Shown piece by piece: positions 18,609-28,214 of a DNA stretch of 64,000 nucleotides. The notes beneath the pieces were generated by a model. It made no database searches, had not been told where the DNA came from, and saw only the letters and a list, made by a program, of their open reading frames with translations. The translations under genes were made by a program, and so were the position numbers. Within the stretch, counting starts at the first letter, position 1; each line of letters starts with the position of its first letter. This stretch comes from an uncultured Paracoccaceae bacterium (GTDB lineage: Bacteria > Pseudomonadota > Alphaproteobacteria > Rhodobacterales > Rhodobacteraceae): positions 62,001-126,000 of the forward strand of contig CAKZRP010000075.1 of the NCBI GenBank assembly GCA_937146765.1, in the 5' to 3' direction.

Positions 18609-19769
18609 ATGAAACAGGACCGCACCCCCTCTGCCGTTGACGCCCAGCCGGTGAATGCGCCTGCTGTGGCCCCTGCTCTCACGCCCGAGGCACCAGCCAA
18701 GCCCCCGCGCCGCAAAAAGGTGATCCTTGGAACGATCGCGCTGCTGGCGCTGATCGGCGGCGGCTATGAGGCGCAGGAGTGGTGGACCACCGGGCGGTTC
18801 ATGGTCGGCACCGATGACGCCTATGTGCAGGCGGATATCACGCTGATCTCCAGCCGGGTGCAGGGCTATGCGCAGGAAATCCTCGTCTCCGACAACGACC
18901 ATGTGAAGGCCGGCGATGTGCTGGTGCGGCTTGAGGATGGTGACTACCGCGTCGCCCTCAGAAGCGCGCAAAGCCGGGTCGAGACCGCTGGCCGCGCGAT
19001 CGAGCGGATCGAGGCGCAGACCGAAGCCGCCCGCGCCACCGTGGAAGAGGCCCGCGCCAGCCAGCAGGCAGCCGAGGCGCAGTATCAAAACGCCAAGACC
19101 AATTTCGACCGCACCAAGGACCTGCGCGACCGCAAGGTGGCGGCTCAGGCGCAATTTGACAGTGCGACCGAGGATCTGGCCACCGCAACCGCCAACCTCG
19201 CCAAGGCCAAGGCCGCCGTCGCCAGCGCCACTGCTCAGGTCTCGGTGCTTGAAGCCCAGCACGCCGAGGCCGAAAGCCAGCGGCACGAGCTGGAACTGGC
19301 GGTGGAACAGGCGCAGCGCGATCTCGACCTCACCGTCCTGCGCGCCCCTGCCGATGGGGTGATCGCCAACCTCGCGATGGAGCAAGGCGACCTCGTCAGC
19401 CCCGGCGCGCGTCTGGCCGCGCTGGTCGCCGATGGCGGGCTCTATGTGGAAGCCAACTTCAAAGAGACCCAGATGGCGGGCATCCGCCCCGGCGCCCATG
19501 TCCACATCAGCTTTGACGCCCTGCCCGATCAGGAGTTTGAGGGCGTGGTGGAATCCGCCGCCCCGGCCACCGGCTCGGTCTTCTCCCTTCTGCCGCCGGA
19601 CAATGCCACCGGCAACTTCACCAAGATTATCCAGCGCGTGCCCGTGCGCATCTCGATCCCCGCCGAGGCTGCTGCCACAGGCCAACTGCGCGCCGGTCTT
19701 TCGGTCGAGGTGGAGGTGGACAGCCGCACCCATGGCGCAGAGGCGCCTCAACTGGCCAACGCCCACTAA
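18609..19769 (+). CDS. emrA: HlyD/EmrA-family efflux membrane-fusion protein
   Basis: 'TDDAYVQADITLISSRVQGYAQEILVSDNDHVKAGDVLVRLEDGDYRVAL', 'APADGVIANLAMEQGDLVSPGARLAALV'. Confidence 0.9.
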   Translation: MKQDRTPSAVDAQPVNAPAVAPALTPEAPAKPPRRKKVILGTIALLALIGGGYEAQEWWTTGRFMVGTDDAYVQADITLISSRVQGYAQEILVSDNDHVKAGDVLVRLEDGDYRVALRSAQSRVETAGRAIERIEAQTEAARATVEEARASQQAAEAQYQNAKTNFDRTKDLRDRKVAAQAQFDSATEDLATATANLAKAKAAVASATAQVSVLEAQHAEAESQRHELELAVEQAQRDLDLTVLRAPADGVIANLAMEQGDLVSPGARLAALVADGGLYVEANFKETQMAGIRPGAHVHISFDALPDQEFEGVVESAAPATGSVFSLLPPDNATGNFTKIIQRVPVRISIPAEAAATGQLRAGLSVEVEVDSRTHGAEAPQLANAH

Positions 19770-19826
19770 GACCTCCGCGCCGCCCCAGACCGAAGGGCGG
19801 CGCGACCGCTTTAAAGGACCCGTGCC

Positions 19827-21392
19827 ATGGCACAAACCGCCCCCGCCCCCCAAGCCCCGCCCGACATGACGCCGAAACGGATGCTGGCCTTTTTGGTCAT
19901 GGTCTTTGGCATGTTCATGGCGATCCTCGACATTCAGATCGTCTCCGCCTCGCTGCCCGAAATCCAGGCCGGCCTTGGTGCCAGCCCGGAAGAGATCAGC
20001 TGGGTACAGACCAGCTATCTGATCGCCGAGGTGGTAATGATCCCGCTTTCCGGCTTTCTAGCGCGGCTGATGTCCACCCGCATCCTGTTCACCATCGCGG
20101 CGGCGGGCTTTACCGCGGCGAGTTTCTTTTGCGCGCTCTCCAGTTCGATCAACGAGATGATCCTGTGGCGCGGCATCCAAGGCTTCTTGGGCGGCGGCAT
20201 GATTCCTTCTGTCTTTGCCGCGGCCTTCACCATCTTCCCGCCGTCCAAACGGCCCATCGTCTCGCCGATGATCGGCCTAGTGGCGACGCTGGCGCCCACC
20301 GTGGGGCCGACCGTGGGCGGCTATCTCAGCCATACCTTCTCGTGGCACTGGCTGTTTCTGGTCAACGTGCCGGCCGGCATCGCCGTGGCCATTGCCGCCT
20401 GGTCCCTCATCGACTTTGACAAGCCGCAATGGGAGCTGCGCAGCAAGTTTGACTGGTTGGGTCTTGCCTCTCTCGCGGCCTTTCTTGGCGGTTTGGAATA
20501 CGTGCTGGAAGAAGGCCCGGGCAACGATTGGCTGCAGGACGAGAGCGTGGCGATCCTTGCCGCAGTTATGGTGGTGGGCGGTGTCGTCTTCTTCTGGCGG
20601 GCACTGACGCGGGAGGAGCCGATTGTCGACCTCTCCGCTTTTGGCAATATCAACTTCACGCTGGGGTCCACCTTCAGCTTCGTGATGGGGATCGGGCTTT
20701 ACGGTCTGACCTATCTCTACCCGCTCTACCTCTCGTCGATCCGGGGCTATGACAGTCTGATGATCGGCGAGACGGTCTTTGTCTCCGGTCTTGCAATGTT
20801 CCTGACCGCGCCCATCGCGGGGATGCTCTCGGCCAAGATCGACCTGCGCCTGATGATGCTGATTGGCTTCCTCGGCTTTGCACTCTCCACTTGGATGCTG
20901 ACTGGCATGACCGCAGACTGGGACTTTCAAGAACTACTGATCCCGCAGATCCTGCGCGGCATGAGCCTGATGATCTCCATGGTGCCGATCAACAACATGG
21001 CGCTTGGCACCCTCAGCCCCGACAAGATCAAGGGCGCTTCGGGCCTCTTCAACCTGACGCGCAACCTTGGCGGCGCGGTGGGGTTGGCGGTGATCAACAC
21101 CATCCTCAGCGACCGGCGCGAGCTGCACTATGCACGCCTCTCGGAGTCCGTCACCTGGTCCAACCCCGAGGCGCTGACCCAACTCAAGATGATGGCGGCC
21201 AACCTCACTGCGCGCGGGCTGGATGGCGAGGCCGGGGCGCTGGCGCAGATGAGTGGCCGTCTGCACGGTCAGGCTGCGGTGATGTCCTTCATCGACATCT
21301 TCGTGCTGTTGGCGGTGGCTTTTGCCAGCCTCTCCGTGGCCGCGATGCTGATGAAGAAACCTGCCGGCCCTCGCGCTGTCGGCGGCCATTGA
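19827..21392 (+). CDS. emrB: DHA2-family MFS multidrug efflux transporter (EmrB type)
   Basis: 14-TM MFS; 'MFMAILDIQIVSASLPEIQAGLGASPEEISWVQTSYLIAEVVMIPLSGFL'. Confidence 0.92.
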   Translation: MAQTAPAPQAPPDMTPKRMLAFLVMVFGMFMAILDIQIVSASLPEIQAGLGASPEEISWVQTSYLIAEVVMIPLSGFLARLMSTRILFTIAAAGFTAASFFCALSSSINEMILWRGIQGFLGGGMIPSVFAAAFTIFPPSKRPIVSPMIGLVATLAPTVGPTVGGYLSHTFSWHWLFLVNVPAGIAVAIAAWSLIDFDKPQWELRSKFDWLGLASLAAFLGGLEYVLEEGPGNDWLQDESVAILAAVMVVGGVVFFWRALTREEPIVDLSAFGNINFTLGSTFSFVMGIGLYGLTYLYPLYLSSIRGYDSLMIGETVFVSGLAMFLTAPIAGMLSAKIDLRLMMLIGFLGFALSTWMLTGMTADWDFQELLIPQILRGMSLMISMVPINNMALGTLSPDKIKGASGLFNLTRNLGGAVGLAVINTILSDRRELHYARLSESVTWSNPEALTQLKMMAANLTARGLDGEAGALAQMSGRLHGQAAVMSFIDIFVLLAVAFASLSVAAMLMKKPAGPRAVGGH

Positions 21393-21444
21393 TCGCGGAG
21401 GGCAGGCCCTTGGGCCCGGCCCCTTTGGACCGGGCCGGGATCAC

Positions 21445-22413
21445 CTAGACCAGCCCCGCCAGCCAGAGGTAGAGCGGCAGGCCAAGGGTGATGTTGAACG
21501 GGAAGGTCACTCCCAGCGACAGTGTGAGATAGATCCCCGCCTCCGCCTGCGGCAGCGCGATCTTCATCGCCGCCGGCACCGCGATATAGGAGGCCGAGGC
21601 TGCCAGCACCATCAAGAGGAACAGGCTGCCGGTCCCGAGGCCGATCAGAACGCCAAGGCACAGGGCAAAACCCGCGCCGATCACCGGCATCAGCAGACCA
21701 AAGGCAAAGAGCCCGGGGCTGAGCATCTGCCGGTTGCGCATCAGGCTGCGCCCTGCCGAGAGTCCCATGTCGAGCAGGAACAGGCAGAGGATTCCGGTGA
21801 AGGGCGTCACAACGAAGGGGGCGATCATCTCCATGCCCTTGTCGCGGGTGACGGCGCCAATCAGGAATGCTCCGGCAAGTAGCACGATGGAGCCGTTGGC
21901 CAGCAACTCGCGCAGCGGCACGTGACCGCCGCCGCCCGCGGCTCCGAACCGATGCGCGATCCAGAGCGCCGAGAGGATCGCAGGCACCTCCATCGCCGCG
22001 GCAACCGCCACCATGAAACCATCGGCCGCCAGACCGGTCAGCTCCAGGAGGCTGGAGGCCGCCACGAAGGTGACGATGGAGATCGACCCATAGTGGCCCG
22101 CCACAGCCGCCGCATTCATCGCGTTCAGCCGCGTCATCACCCGGAGCAGACCGAAGGCGGCAAAAGGGATCAGGAACGACAGCACGAGACCCGCGCCAAG
22201 CGCCGCAAAGACATCGGCCTGCAACCCGTGACCGGCAAGGCTGTTGCCGCCTTTGAAGCCGATGGCAAGCAGGAGATAGAGCGACATGAACTTGGCCGCC
22301 CCTTCCGGAATGGACAAGTCACTGCGCAGGACTGCGGCAACCAGTCCCAGCACGAAAAACAGGATTGTCGGCACCATGAGATTGCCGACAAGGCTTTGAA
22401 AAACATCTGGCAT
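21445..22413 (-). CDS. SbtA-like sodium-dependent bicarbonate transport family permease
   Basis: 'NLMVPTILFFVLGLVAAVLRSDLSIPEGAAKFMSLYLLLAIGFKGG' is characteristic of the SbtA/DUF897 family. Confidence 0.82.
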   Translation of the reverse strand: MPDVFQSLVGNLMVPTILFFVLGLVAAVLRSDLSIPEGAAKFMSLYLLLAIGFKGGNSLAGHGLQADVFAALGAGLVLSFLIPFAAFGLLRVMTRLNAMNAAAVAGHYGSISIVTFVAASSLLELTGLAADGFMVAVAAAMEVPAILSALWIAHRFGAAGGGGHVPLRELLANGSIVLLAGAFLIGAVTRDKGMEMIAPFVVTPFTGILCLFLLDMGLSAGRSLMRNRQMLSPGLFAFGLLMPVIGAGFALCLGVLIGLGTGSLFLLMVLAASASYIAVPAAMKIALPQAEAGIYLTLSLGVTFPFNITLGLPLYLWLAGLV

Positions 22414-22491
22414 GAAAGAGCTCCGTTTCAGCGTTGCCCCCTGTTGCCGTAAAACTTTCCATAGCTAAAATACAAAAAACCCACTCCACGA

Positions 22492-22506
22492 ATAGCATGA
22501 GGCTAT
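22492..22506. promoter_or_regulatory. LysR-type box (ATAGC-ATGAG-GCTAT; T-N11-A)
   Basis: 5-bp inverted repeat with T-N11-A geometry, just upstream of the LysR gene and divergent from the SbtA-like gene. Confidence 0.5.
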
Positions 22507-22509
22507 GAA

Positions 22510-23418
22510 ATGAGGCCCACCCTGCGGCAGATGGACTACATTGTCACCGTGCACCGGCTGCGCAGCTTCGGACTGGCGGCCGACACATTGAATGTCAGCC
22601 AGCCCTCGCTGTCCAACCAGATCGCAGCTGTCGAAGCGGATCTGGGTGTGCGGCTGTTCGAACGAGGCCGTCTAGGCGCGGAGGCGACGGCCAAGGGGTT
22701 GGAGTTTGTGCGCCATGCCCAGCGCATACTTGCGGAAGCCGAAACCCTGCGCCGGGTGATGACCTCCGACGTGGCCTTTGGCGGTCGCTTACGGTTGGGC
22801 GTACTGCCGTCAATCGGTCCCTATCTCTTGCCGCAGAGCATGCGCGCCTTGCATCTGTCGCAACCCGACCTGCGGGTGGTGGTGCGCGAGGAAAACACCC
22901 AGAGCCTGAACGACGGCCTGCGCAGCGGTCGGTTCGATGCCATTCTCTCCACCCCCGAAGATCACCCCAACACCCGCCAATACCCGCTTTTTGTGGAACC
23001 TCTCTGGGTGGCGCTGTCGCTGGATCATGACCTGTCCACCAAGACGCGCATCGGGGCGGCCGACCTGTCCGGGCAACGTCTGCTGACGCTGGATCGTGGT
23101 CACCGGTTGGCACGGATCGTCTATGGGATCGCCGGAAAAAGCGGTGCCGTGGTCTCGGACGACTATGAAGGCACCAGCCTCGATTCCATCTTGCTGATGG
23201 CGGCGACTGGCTCCGGCATCGCCGTTCTGCCCGACCTCTTCGTCCGCAGACAGGCGGTGCACCGAAGCGAGGTCAAGGTTCTACCGCTCGCGCTGGAAGA
23301 TGCCAACCGGACCATCAGCCTGTTGCTGCCGGATGACCGCGCCCCGGGGCCCGGCGGGGAACAACTCGCCGAAATCCTGCGCCAGAGCGCCCGTGACCTG
23401 AACATGCAAATGGCCTGA
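22510..23418 (+). CDS. LysR-family transcriptional regulator (OxyR-like)
   Basis: 'LRQMDYIVTVHRLRSFGLAADTLNVSQPSLSNQIAAVEADLGVRLFERGR'. Confidence 0.9.
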   Translation: MRPTLRQMDYIVTVHRLRSFGLAADTLNVSQPSLSNQIAAVEADLGVRLFERGRLGAEATAKGLEFVRHAQRILAEAETLRRVMTSDVAFGGRLRLGVLPSIGPYLLPQSMRALHLSQPDLRVVVREENTQSLNDGLRSGRFDAILSTPEDHPNTRQYPLFVEPLWVALSLDHDLSTKTRIGAADLSGQRLLTLDRGHRLARIVYGIAGKSGAVVSDDYEGTSLDSILLMAATGSGIAVLPDLFVRRQAVHRSEVKVLPLALEDANRTISLLLPDDRAPGPGGEQLAEILRQSARDLNMQMA

Positions 23419-23545
23419 CCACCTGTTTCGCCACCACCACCAAGACCTCCCCCCATCCTCCGGCTGAGCGGGGGGTCTGTCTCAGCCTCAGCGTCGACAC
23501 ATGCGCCAGAATCTCAGCTGGATTGACAGAACGGAAAAAATCTAC

Positions 23546-23570
23546 TTAGTTCGGTTATAGAACGAACTAA
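23546..23570. promoter_or_regulatory. Inverted repeat upstream of the ROK regulator (TTAGTTCG-N9-CGAACTAA)
   Basis: Perfect 8-bp arms, 7 bp upstream of the ROK ORF start. Confidence 0.65.
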
Positions 23571-23577
23571 CAGAGTC

Positions 23578-24804
23578 GTGAGAAATCCGGTGACCTCCCA
23601 ATCCAAAATCTCCCGCCGCATGTCGCAGAGCGCCGTCATCCAGGCGATTGCAAATCTTGCTCCGGTGTCGCGGGCCAGCGTCGCCAAGGTCACCGGCCTG
23701 TCAAAACAGACCGTCTCGGAGATCGTTGGAAACCTCGAAGTCGAAGGTTGGATACGGGAGGTCGGGCAAACCGAAGGTCATATCGGCCGACGCGCCGTGG
23801 TCTACGAAATTTCACCCGCCGCTGCGACAGTGGCGAGTGTCGATCTTGGCGGGACAAAGGTGCGGGTGGCCCTGTGCGACCTGCGCGGCAAGGTGCTGGC
23901 AGAGGAGATCGAACCCACCGCCCCGGCCGGAGGGAGCGACGTGGTGGATCAGATCGCGCGCTTGGTCCGCCGCGCGGCGGCCGCTCCCGGCGCGGGCATC
24001 GGCCTGCTGCAGACTGCGGTCGTTGGCGTGCCCGGCGTTCCCGATCCCAAGAGCGGCGCGATCCTGATGGCCCCAAATATCGTCGGGATCGATCGCATCG
24101 ATCTGGCCGGAAGCCTGCGGGAGATGCTGGGGGTCGAGGTCTTTGTCGAGAATGACGTCAACCTCGCTGCCCTCGGCGAACATTGGCTGGGCAATAGGGG
24201 TGAGGGTGATGATCTGGTCTTCATCTCAGTGGGAACCGGCATCGGCGCTGGCATCGTGATGGGCGGCACCCTGCTGCGGGGACACTCCGGCGCGGCGGGC
24301 GAGATCGGGTATCTGCCGTTTGGAACCGATCCTTTCGAACCGGAAAGCCTCGGCACCGGGGCCCTTGAACGCGCCGCCGCCACCGAAGCTATCATTCAAG
24401 GGTTTGAAGCCCGCAGCGGGCACAGGCTGACCGTGCCCGCGGTCTTTGATGCAGCTGCCGCTGGCGACCAACACGCGCAGGAAACCTTGGATGCGGTGTC
24501 AAGACAGATTGCCCGCGCGATCTGCGCCATGGTGGCGATCGTTGACCCCTCCGTGGTGGTGATCGGCGGCTCCATCGGTGCAAGAGAGGAACTGCTGGCC
24601 CGGATTCGCCATTTTGTGAGCCTCTGCTATCCCCGCCCGGTGACCGTGGAACGCTCGCATCTCGGCGATCATGCGGCCCTTGCCGGCGGTGCCTCCATCG
24701 CCTTGTCACATCTGCACCTCACCCTCTTTGCCGAAGGCCAGAGCGGCGCTCGGATCGCGGTGCCACCCCCTGCCATCGAAGACTTCAAGGCTGGTGCAAG
24801 ATGA
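23578..24804 (+). CDS. ROK-family transcriptional repressor with sugar-kinase-like domain
   Basis: N-terminal wHTH 'VSRASVAKVTGLSKQTVSEIVGNLEVEGWI', then ROK domain 'VDLGGTKVRVALCDL' and 'GTGIGAGIVMGGTLLRGHSGAAGEIGYLPFG'. Confidence 0.9.
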   Translation: MRNPVTSQSKISRRMSQSAVIQAIANLAPVSRASVAKVTGLSKQTVSEIVGNLEVEGWIREVGQTEGHIGRRAVVYEISPAAATVASVDLGGTKVRVALCDLRGKVLAEEIEPTAPAGGSDVVDQIARLVRRAAAAPGAGIGLLQTAVVGVPGVPDPKSGAILMAPNIVGIDRIDLAGSLREMLGVEVFVENDVNLAALGEHWLGNRGEGDDLVFISVGTGIGAGIVMGGTLLRGHSGAAGEIGYLPFGTDPFEPESLGTGALERAAATEAIIQGFEARSGHRLTVPAVFDAAAAGDQHAQETLDAVSRQIARAICAMVAIVDPSVVVIGGSIGAREELLARIRHFVSLCYPRPVTVERSHLGDHAALAGGASIALSHLHLTLFAEGQSGARIAVPPPAIEDFKAGAR

Positions 24805-26063
24805 GCGCGCCCCTGCTCCAGCGCCTTGCCGCGTCACAGGACGCTGCCGCCGATCTCGCGCTCCTGAAGGCGGCGCTGGCGGTGGAAAGCGTGACCGGAA
24901 ACGAGACGGGGTTTGCGCGGTTTCTCGAAGGTCAACTCGCCCCCCTTGGCCTGAGCACCGGGCGGGGTGAATTCCGGCCCGGGCGGGAAAACGTCTGGGG
25001 GGTGTCGGCACCGGAGGTTGGTCCAAGGCTGATGATCCTCGGTCATACCGACACCGTGCATGTGCGCGGCTGGGAAGATCATTGGGACACTCAGGCGCCT
25101 GGTGACCCGCGCCGCAATCCCTTTGGCGGCTCTGAGGCGGAAGGGCAGGTCTGGGGTCGGGGTGCCAGCGACCTCAAGGGTGGCATCTGCACCGCCATCG
25201 CGGCCCTGCGCCTGTTGCAGCGGGCGGGGATCGCTCTTGATGGGCAGGTGACGCTGGCTTTTATCGGCGACGAGGAAAGCGGCGAACCCGGCAGCGGCGT
25301 CAGCGCCGGAGCCAAGGATCTGGTGCGTCGCATTCTGGCGGGCGAGATCCCGCGCCCAGACTTCGGCCTTTATGTGGAACCGACACGGCTGGATGTCTAC
25401 ACCGCCCAGATCGGCTTCTTCATTGCCGAGATCACGCTGACCGGCCGGACCGCCTATTTCGGCACGCCCGAACTGGGGGTGGATGCGCTCAAGGCCACCC
25501 ATGCGGTGCTTGCGGCACTCTGGGCGCATGAGGCCGAGCTGGCCGCAGGGCCGCGTCACGATCTGGTCGGCGCCTCCTCGCTTCTGGTGACCGGGATCGA
25601 GGGCGGCGGTTTTATCGCGGTGCCGGGTCACTGCAAGCTGTCGCTGATCCGCAAGCTGCGCCCCGGCGAGGCGCTGGACGATGCGGTTGCGGCCTTTGAG
25701 GCGGCGGTGAAAGCGGTAGATCTGGCAGAGGGGATCACGCTTCAGATTGACTATCCGGCAGGACGCGATCACCCGCAGGGCGGCTCTCCGGTGGAAATCC
25801 CGCAGGACACCGCCCCGGCCCGGCTATTGGCAGAATGCGTCCAACTGGCCCGCCCCGGGGCAGGTCAGATTGGCGGCGCGCCTTATTGGTCCGAAATGCC
25901 CTTCCTGACCAAGCAGATCGGTTGTCCCACGGTCTATTGCGCGCCCGGCGACATTGCTGTGGCCCATACCTACGAGGAGAGGATCGAGGTGCAGGAATAC
26001 CTCGCCGCGATCCGCGCCTTTGCCCTGTTCATCGCCCGCTACTGCGGCGGTGCAGACACCTAA
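24801..26063 (+). CDS. M20-family metallopeptidase/deacylase (ArgE/DapE-like)
   Basis: 'RLMILGHTDTVHVRGW', 'WGRGASDLKGGICTAIAALRLL', 'GDEESGEPGSG'; overlaps the ROK stop by 4 nt. Confidence 0.9.
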   Translation: MSAPLLQRLAASQDAAADLALLKAALAVESVTGNETGFARFLEGQLAPLGLSTGRGEFRPGRENVWGVSAPEVGPRLMILGHTDTVHVRGWEDHWDTQAPGDPRRNPFGGSEAEGQVWGRGASDLKGGICTAIAALRLLQRAGIALDGQVTLAFIGDEESGEPGSGVSAGAKDLVRRILAGEIPRPDFGLYVEPTRLDVYTAQIGFFIAEITLTGRTAYFGTPELGVDALKATHAVLAALWAHEAELAAGPRHDLVGASSLLVTGIEGGGFIAVPGHCKLSLIRKLRPGEALDDAVAAFEAAVKAVDLAEGITLQIDYPAGRDHPQGGSPVEIPQDTAPARLLAECVQLARPGAGQIGGAPYWSEMPFLTKQIGCPTVYCAPGDIAVAHTYEERIEVQEYLAAIRAFALFIARYCGGADT

Positions 26064-26108
26064 GACCAAGAAAAACATATAAAACAGATCCAACCTGTGG
26101 AGGTTCCC

Positions 26109-27161
26109 ATGAAACATCTCAAACAGACCCTGCGCGGCGCTGCCCTTCTGGCGCTGCTATCCGCCCCGGCCCTTGCCGAAACCACCGGGCCCGGCGGCGA
26201 GGCGGCAACGCCCTCGTCCTCTGTCATCGTCGACGACGCAGTTGTCGCCAAGGTGCAGGCGGGCGGGCACAAGGCGGCGTTGCTCTGGCACGACCAATCC
26301 GATTTCGTGAATGCGGTGACGGCGGGGGCCAGCGATGAATTCGCCCGCCTCGGCATCGAGGTTGTTGCCGTCACCAGTGCCGGTTTTGACGCAGCCAAGC
26401 AGCGCAGCGACATCGAGACCGCGATGGCAAAGCAACCCGATATCATCTTGTCGCTGCCTCTTGATCCGGTGACTTCCGCTGCCGCCTTTGCGGAAGCCAA
26501 GGAGGCCGGTGTGGCGCTCTCTTTCCTGTCGAACCTGCCCGCAGGCTATGAACATCCGCAGGACTACGCCGCCATCGTCACCGACGATCTGTTCCAAATG
26601 GGCAAGCAGGCCGCCGATGCTCTGGCCGCCTCGATGGGGGGCAAGGGCACCGTCGGCTGGATCTACCATGACGCCACCTATTACGTGACAAACCAGCGCG
26701 ACAATGCCTTCAAGGCGACGATCGAGGCGGATTACCCCGACATCTCCATCGTGGCGGAACAGGGCATCAGCGACCCGGCCCGCGCCGAAGACATCGCCAA
26801 TGCGATGCTCCTGAAGAACCCCGATCTGGGCGGCATCTACGTGACCTGGGCCGGTCCTGCCGAGGGCGTGCTGGCCGCGCTGCGCGCCAATGGCAACACG
26901 AGCACCAAGATCGTGACGCTGGATCTCTCCGAACCGGTTGCCCTCGACATGGTGCGCGGAGGCAATGTGGCAGCCATCGTCGCGGACGAGGCCTATGAGC
27001 TGGGCCGCGCCATGGCAGCCTCGGCGGTGCTGGACCTGCTCGGCGAAAAGGTGCCGCCCTTTGTCGTGGCTCCTGCAGTCACCGTGACGGCAGACAATGT
27101 CGTCGAGGGCTGGAAACGCTCGCTCAACGCCGCGCCGCCCGCAAGCCTTGCGTCGCAGTAA
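26109..27161 (+). CDS. Sugar-type ABC transporter substrate-binding protein (type 1 periplasmic binding fold)
   Basis: Signal peptide MKHLKQTLRGAALLALLSAPALA; 'SDIETAMAKQPDIILSLPLDPVTSAAAF'. Confidence 0.88.
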   Translation: MKHLKQTLRGAALLALLSAPALAETTGPGGEAATPSSSVIVDDAVVAKVQAGGHKAALLWHDQSDFVNAVTAGASDEFARLGIEVVAVTSAGFDAAKQRSDIETAMAKQPDIILSLPLDPVTSAAAFAEAKEAGVALSFLSNLPAGYEHPQDYAAIVTDDLFQMGKQAADALAASMGGKGTVGWIYHDATYYVTNQRDNAFKATIEADYPDISIVAEQGISDPARAEDIANAMLLKNPDLGGIYVTWAGPAEGVLAALRANGNTSTKIVTLDLSEPVALDMVRGGNVAAIVADEAYELGRAMAASAVLDLLGEKVPPFVVAPAVTVTADNVVEGWKRSLNAAPPASLASQ

Positions 27162-27194
27162 GCCTCCCCGCCTCAACGGACGCGGCATCTGCGC

Positions 27195-28187
27195 ATGGCG
27201 CGTCCGGCCTTCTCCTCTTTGACGGATCCGGCGATGACTCTGGCCTATCAAAAACTCAAATCCTTCGATCTGCAGCAGGGCGTGATCTACATCGGCTTTC
27301 TGGCGATCTTCCTCTTCTTTGCGCTGACCTTGCATGACGACGGCTTTCTGACCAGCCGCAACCTGACCAACATCGTGCTGCAAACGGCACCCGCGACCAT
27401 CATGGCGATCGGCCTCGTTTTTGCCCTGTCGGCAGGTGAAATCGACCTCAGCTTCGGCTCGGTGGTGGCGGTCTCGGCCCTGTCGGCGGCAGTGGTGATG
27501 CAGCATTTCCCGATGCCGGTTGGCATTCTTGCCGGACTTGGCGCCGGGCTTGCCATCGGCGCCTTTAACGGCGCATTGGTGGCCTATGGGCGGCTGCCCT
27601 CCTTTTTGGTGACGCTTGCCACCATGGGGCTTTTTGCCGGCATTGCCCGCACGATGACCGACCTGCGCTCGATCCCGGTGCTGAACGAGAATTTCACCGG
27701 CCTGTTTGGCTCCGGCAAGCTCCTCTCCGTGCCCTCGCTGGTGATCTGGACCGCGATTGCGGTGGGCATCGGCCATATCGTCTACCGCAACACCCGCTTG
27801 GGCGCTCATGTTCTGGCGGTGGGCGACAATGCCCGCGCAGCCCAGGTCTCGGGCATCAAGGTGGCGCGCGTGCGGCTCTATGTACTCACCCTCTGCGGTG
27901 GCTGTGCCGGTCTGGCGGGGCTGCTTTACGCGGGGCGCCTGCAGGCGGCGAAATACACCCTCGGTGAGAGCGACCTGATGACGGTGATTGCTGCCGTGAT
28001 CGTCGGCGGCACCGCGCTGAACGGTGGCAAGGGCTCGGTCATCGGCGCGCTGCTCGGCTCGCTCCTGATGGGGATGCTCAACAACGGGCTGATCCTGATG
28101 GGTCTCGACGTCTCCGATCAGATGATCGTCCGGGGCCTCATCATTCTTCTCGCGGTCGCAGTTTCCCTGCGCGACACCAGCCGCTGA
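27195..28187 (+). CDS. ABC transporter permease, RbsC family
   Basis: 'TIMAIGLVFALSAGEIDLSFGSVVAVSAL', 'VIAAVIVGGTALNGGKGSVIGALLG'. Start may instead be 27234. Confidence 0.9.
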   Translation: MARPAFSSLTDPAMTLAYQKLKSFDLQQGVIYIGFLAIFLFFALTLHDDGFLTSRNLTNIVLQTAPATIMAIGLVFALSAGEIDLSFGSVVAVSALSAAVVMQHFPMPVGILAGLGAGLAIGAFNGALVAYGRLPSFLVTLATMGLFAGIARTMTDLRSIPVLNENFTGLFGSGKLLSVPSLVIWTAIAVGIGHIVYRNTRLGAHVLAVGDNARAAQVSGIKVARVRLYVLTLCGGCAGLAGLLYAGRLQAAKYTLGESDLMTVIAAVIVGGTALNGGKGSVIGALLGSLLMGMLNNGLILMGLDVSDQMIVRGLIILLAVAVSLRDTSR

Positions 28188-28214
28188 ATTGGCGGACTTT
28201 CGGAAGGACACGAC

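Noticed and set aside
21415-21439. CCCGGCCC...GGGCCGGG hairpin after the emrB-like gene
   Set aside because: Stem is present but there is no U tract and background GC is high; too weak to call a terminator.
23449-23475. CCCCCC...GGGGGG hairpin after the LysR gene
   Set aside because: Simple homopolymer stem with a long loop and no U tract; low confidence.
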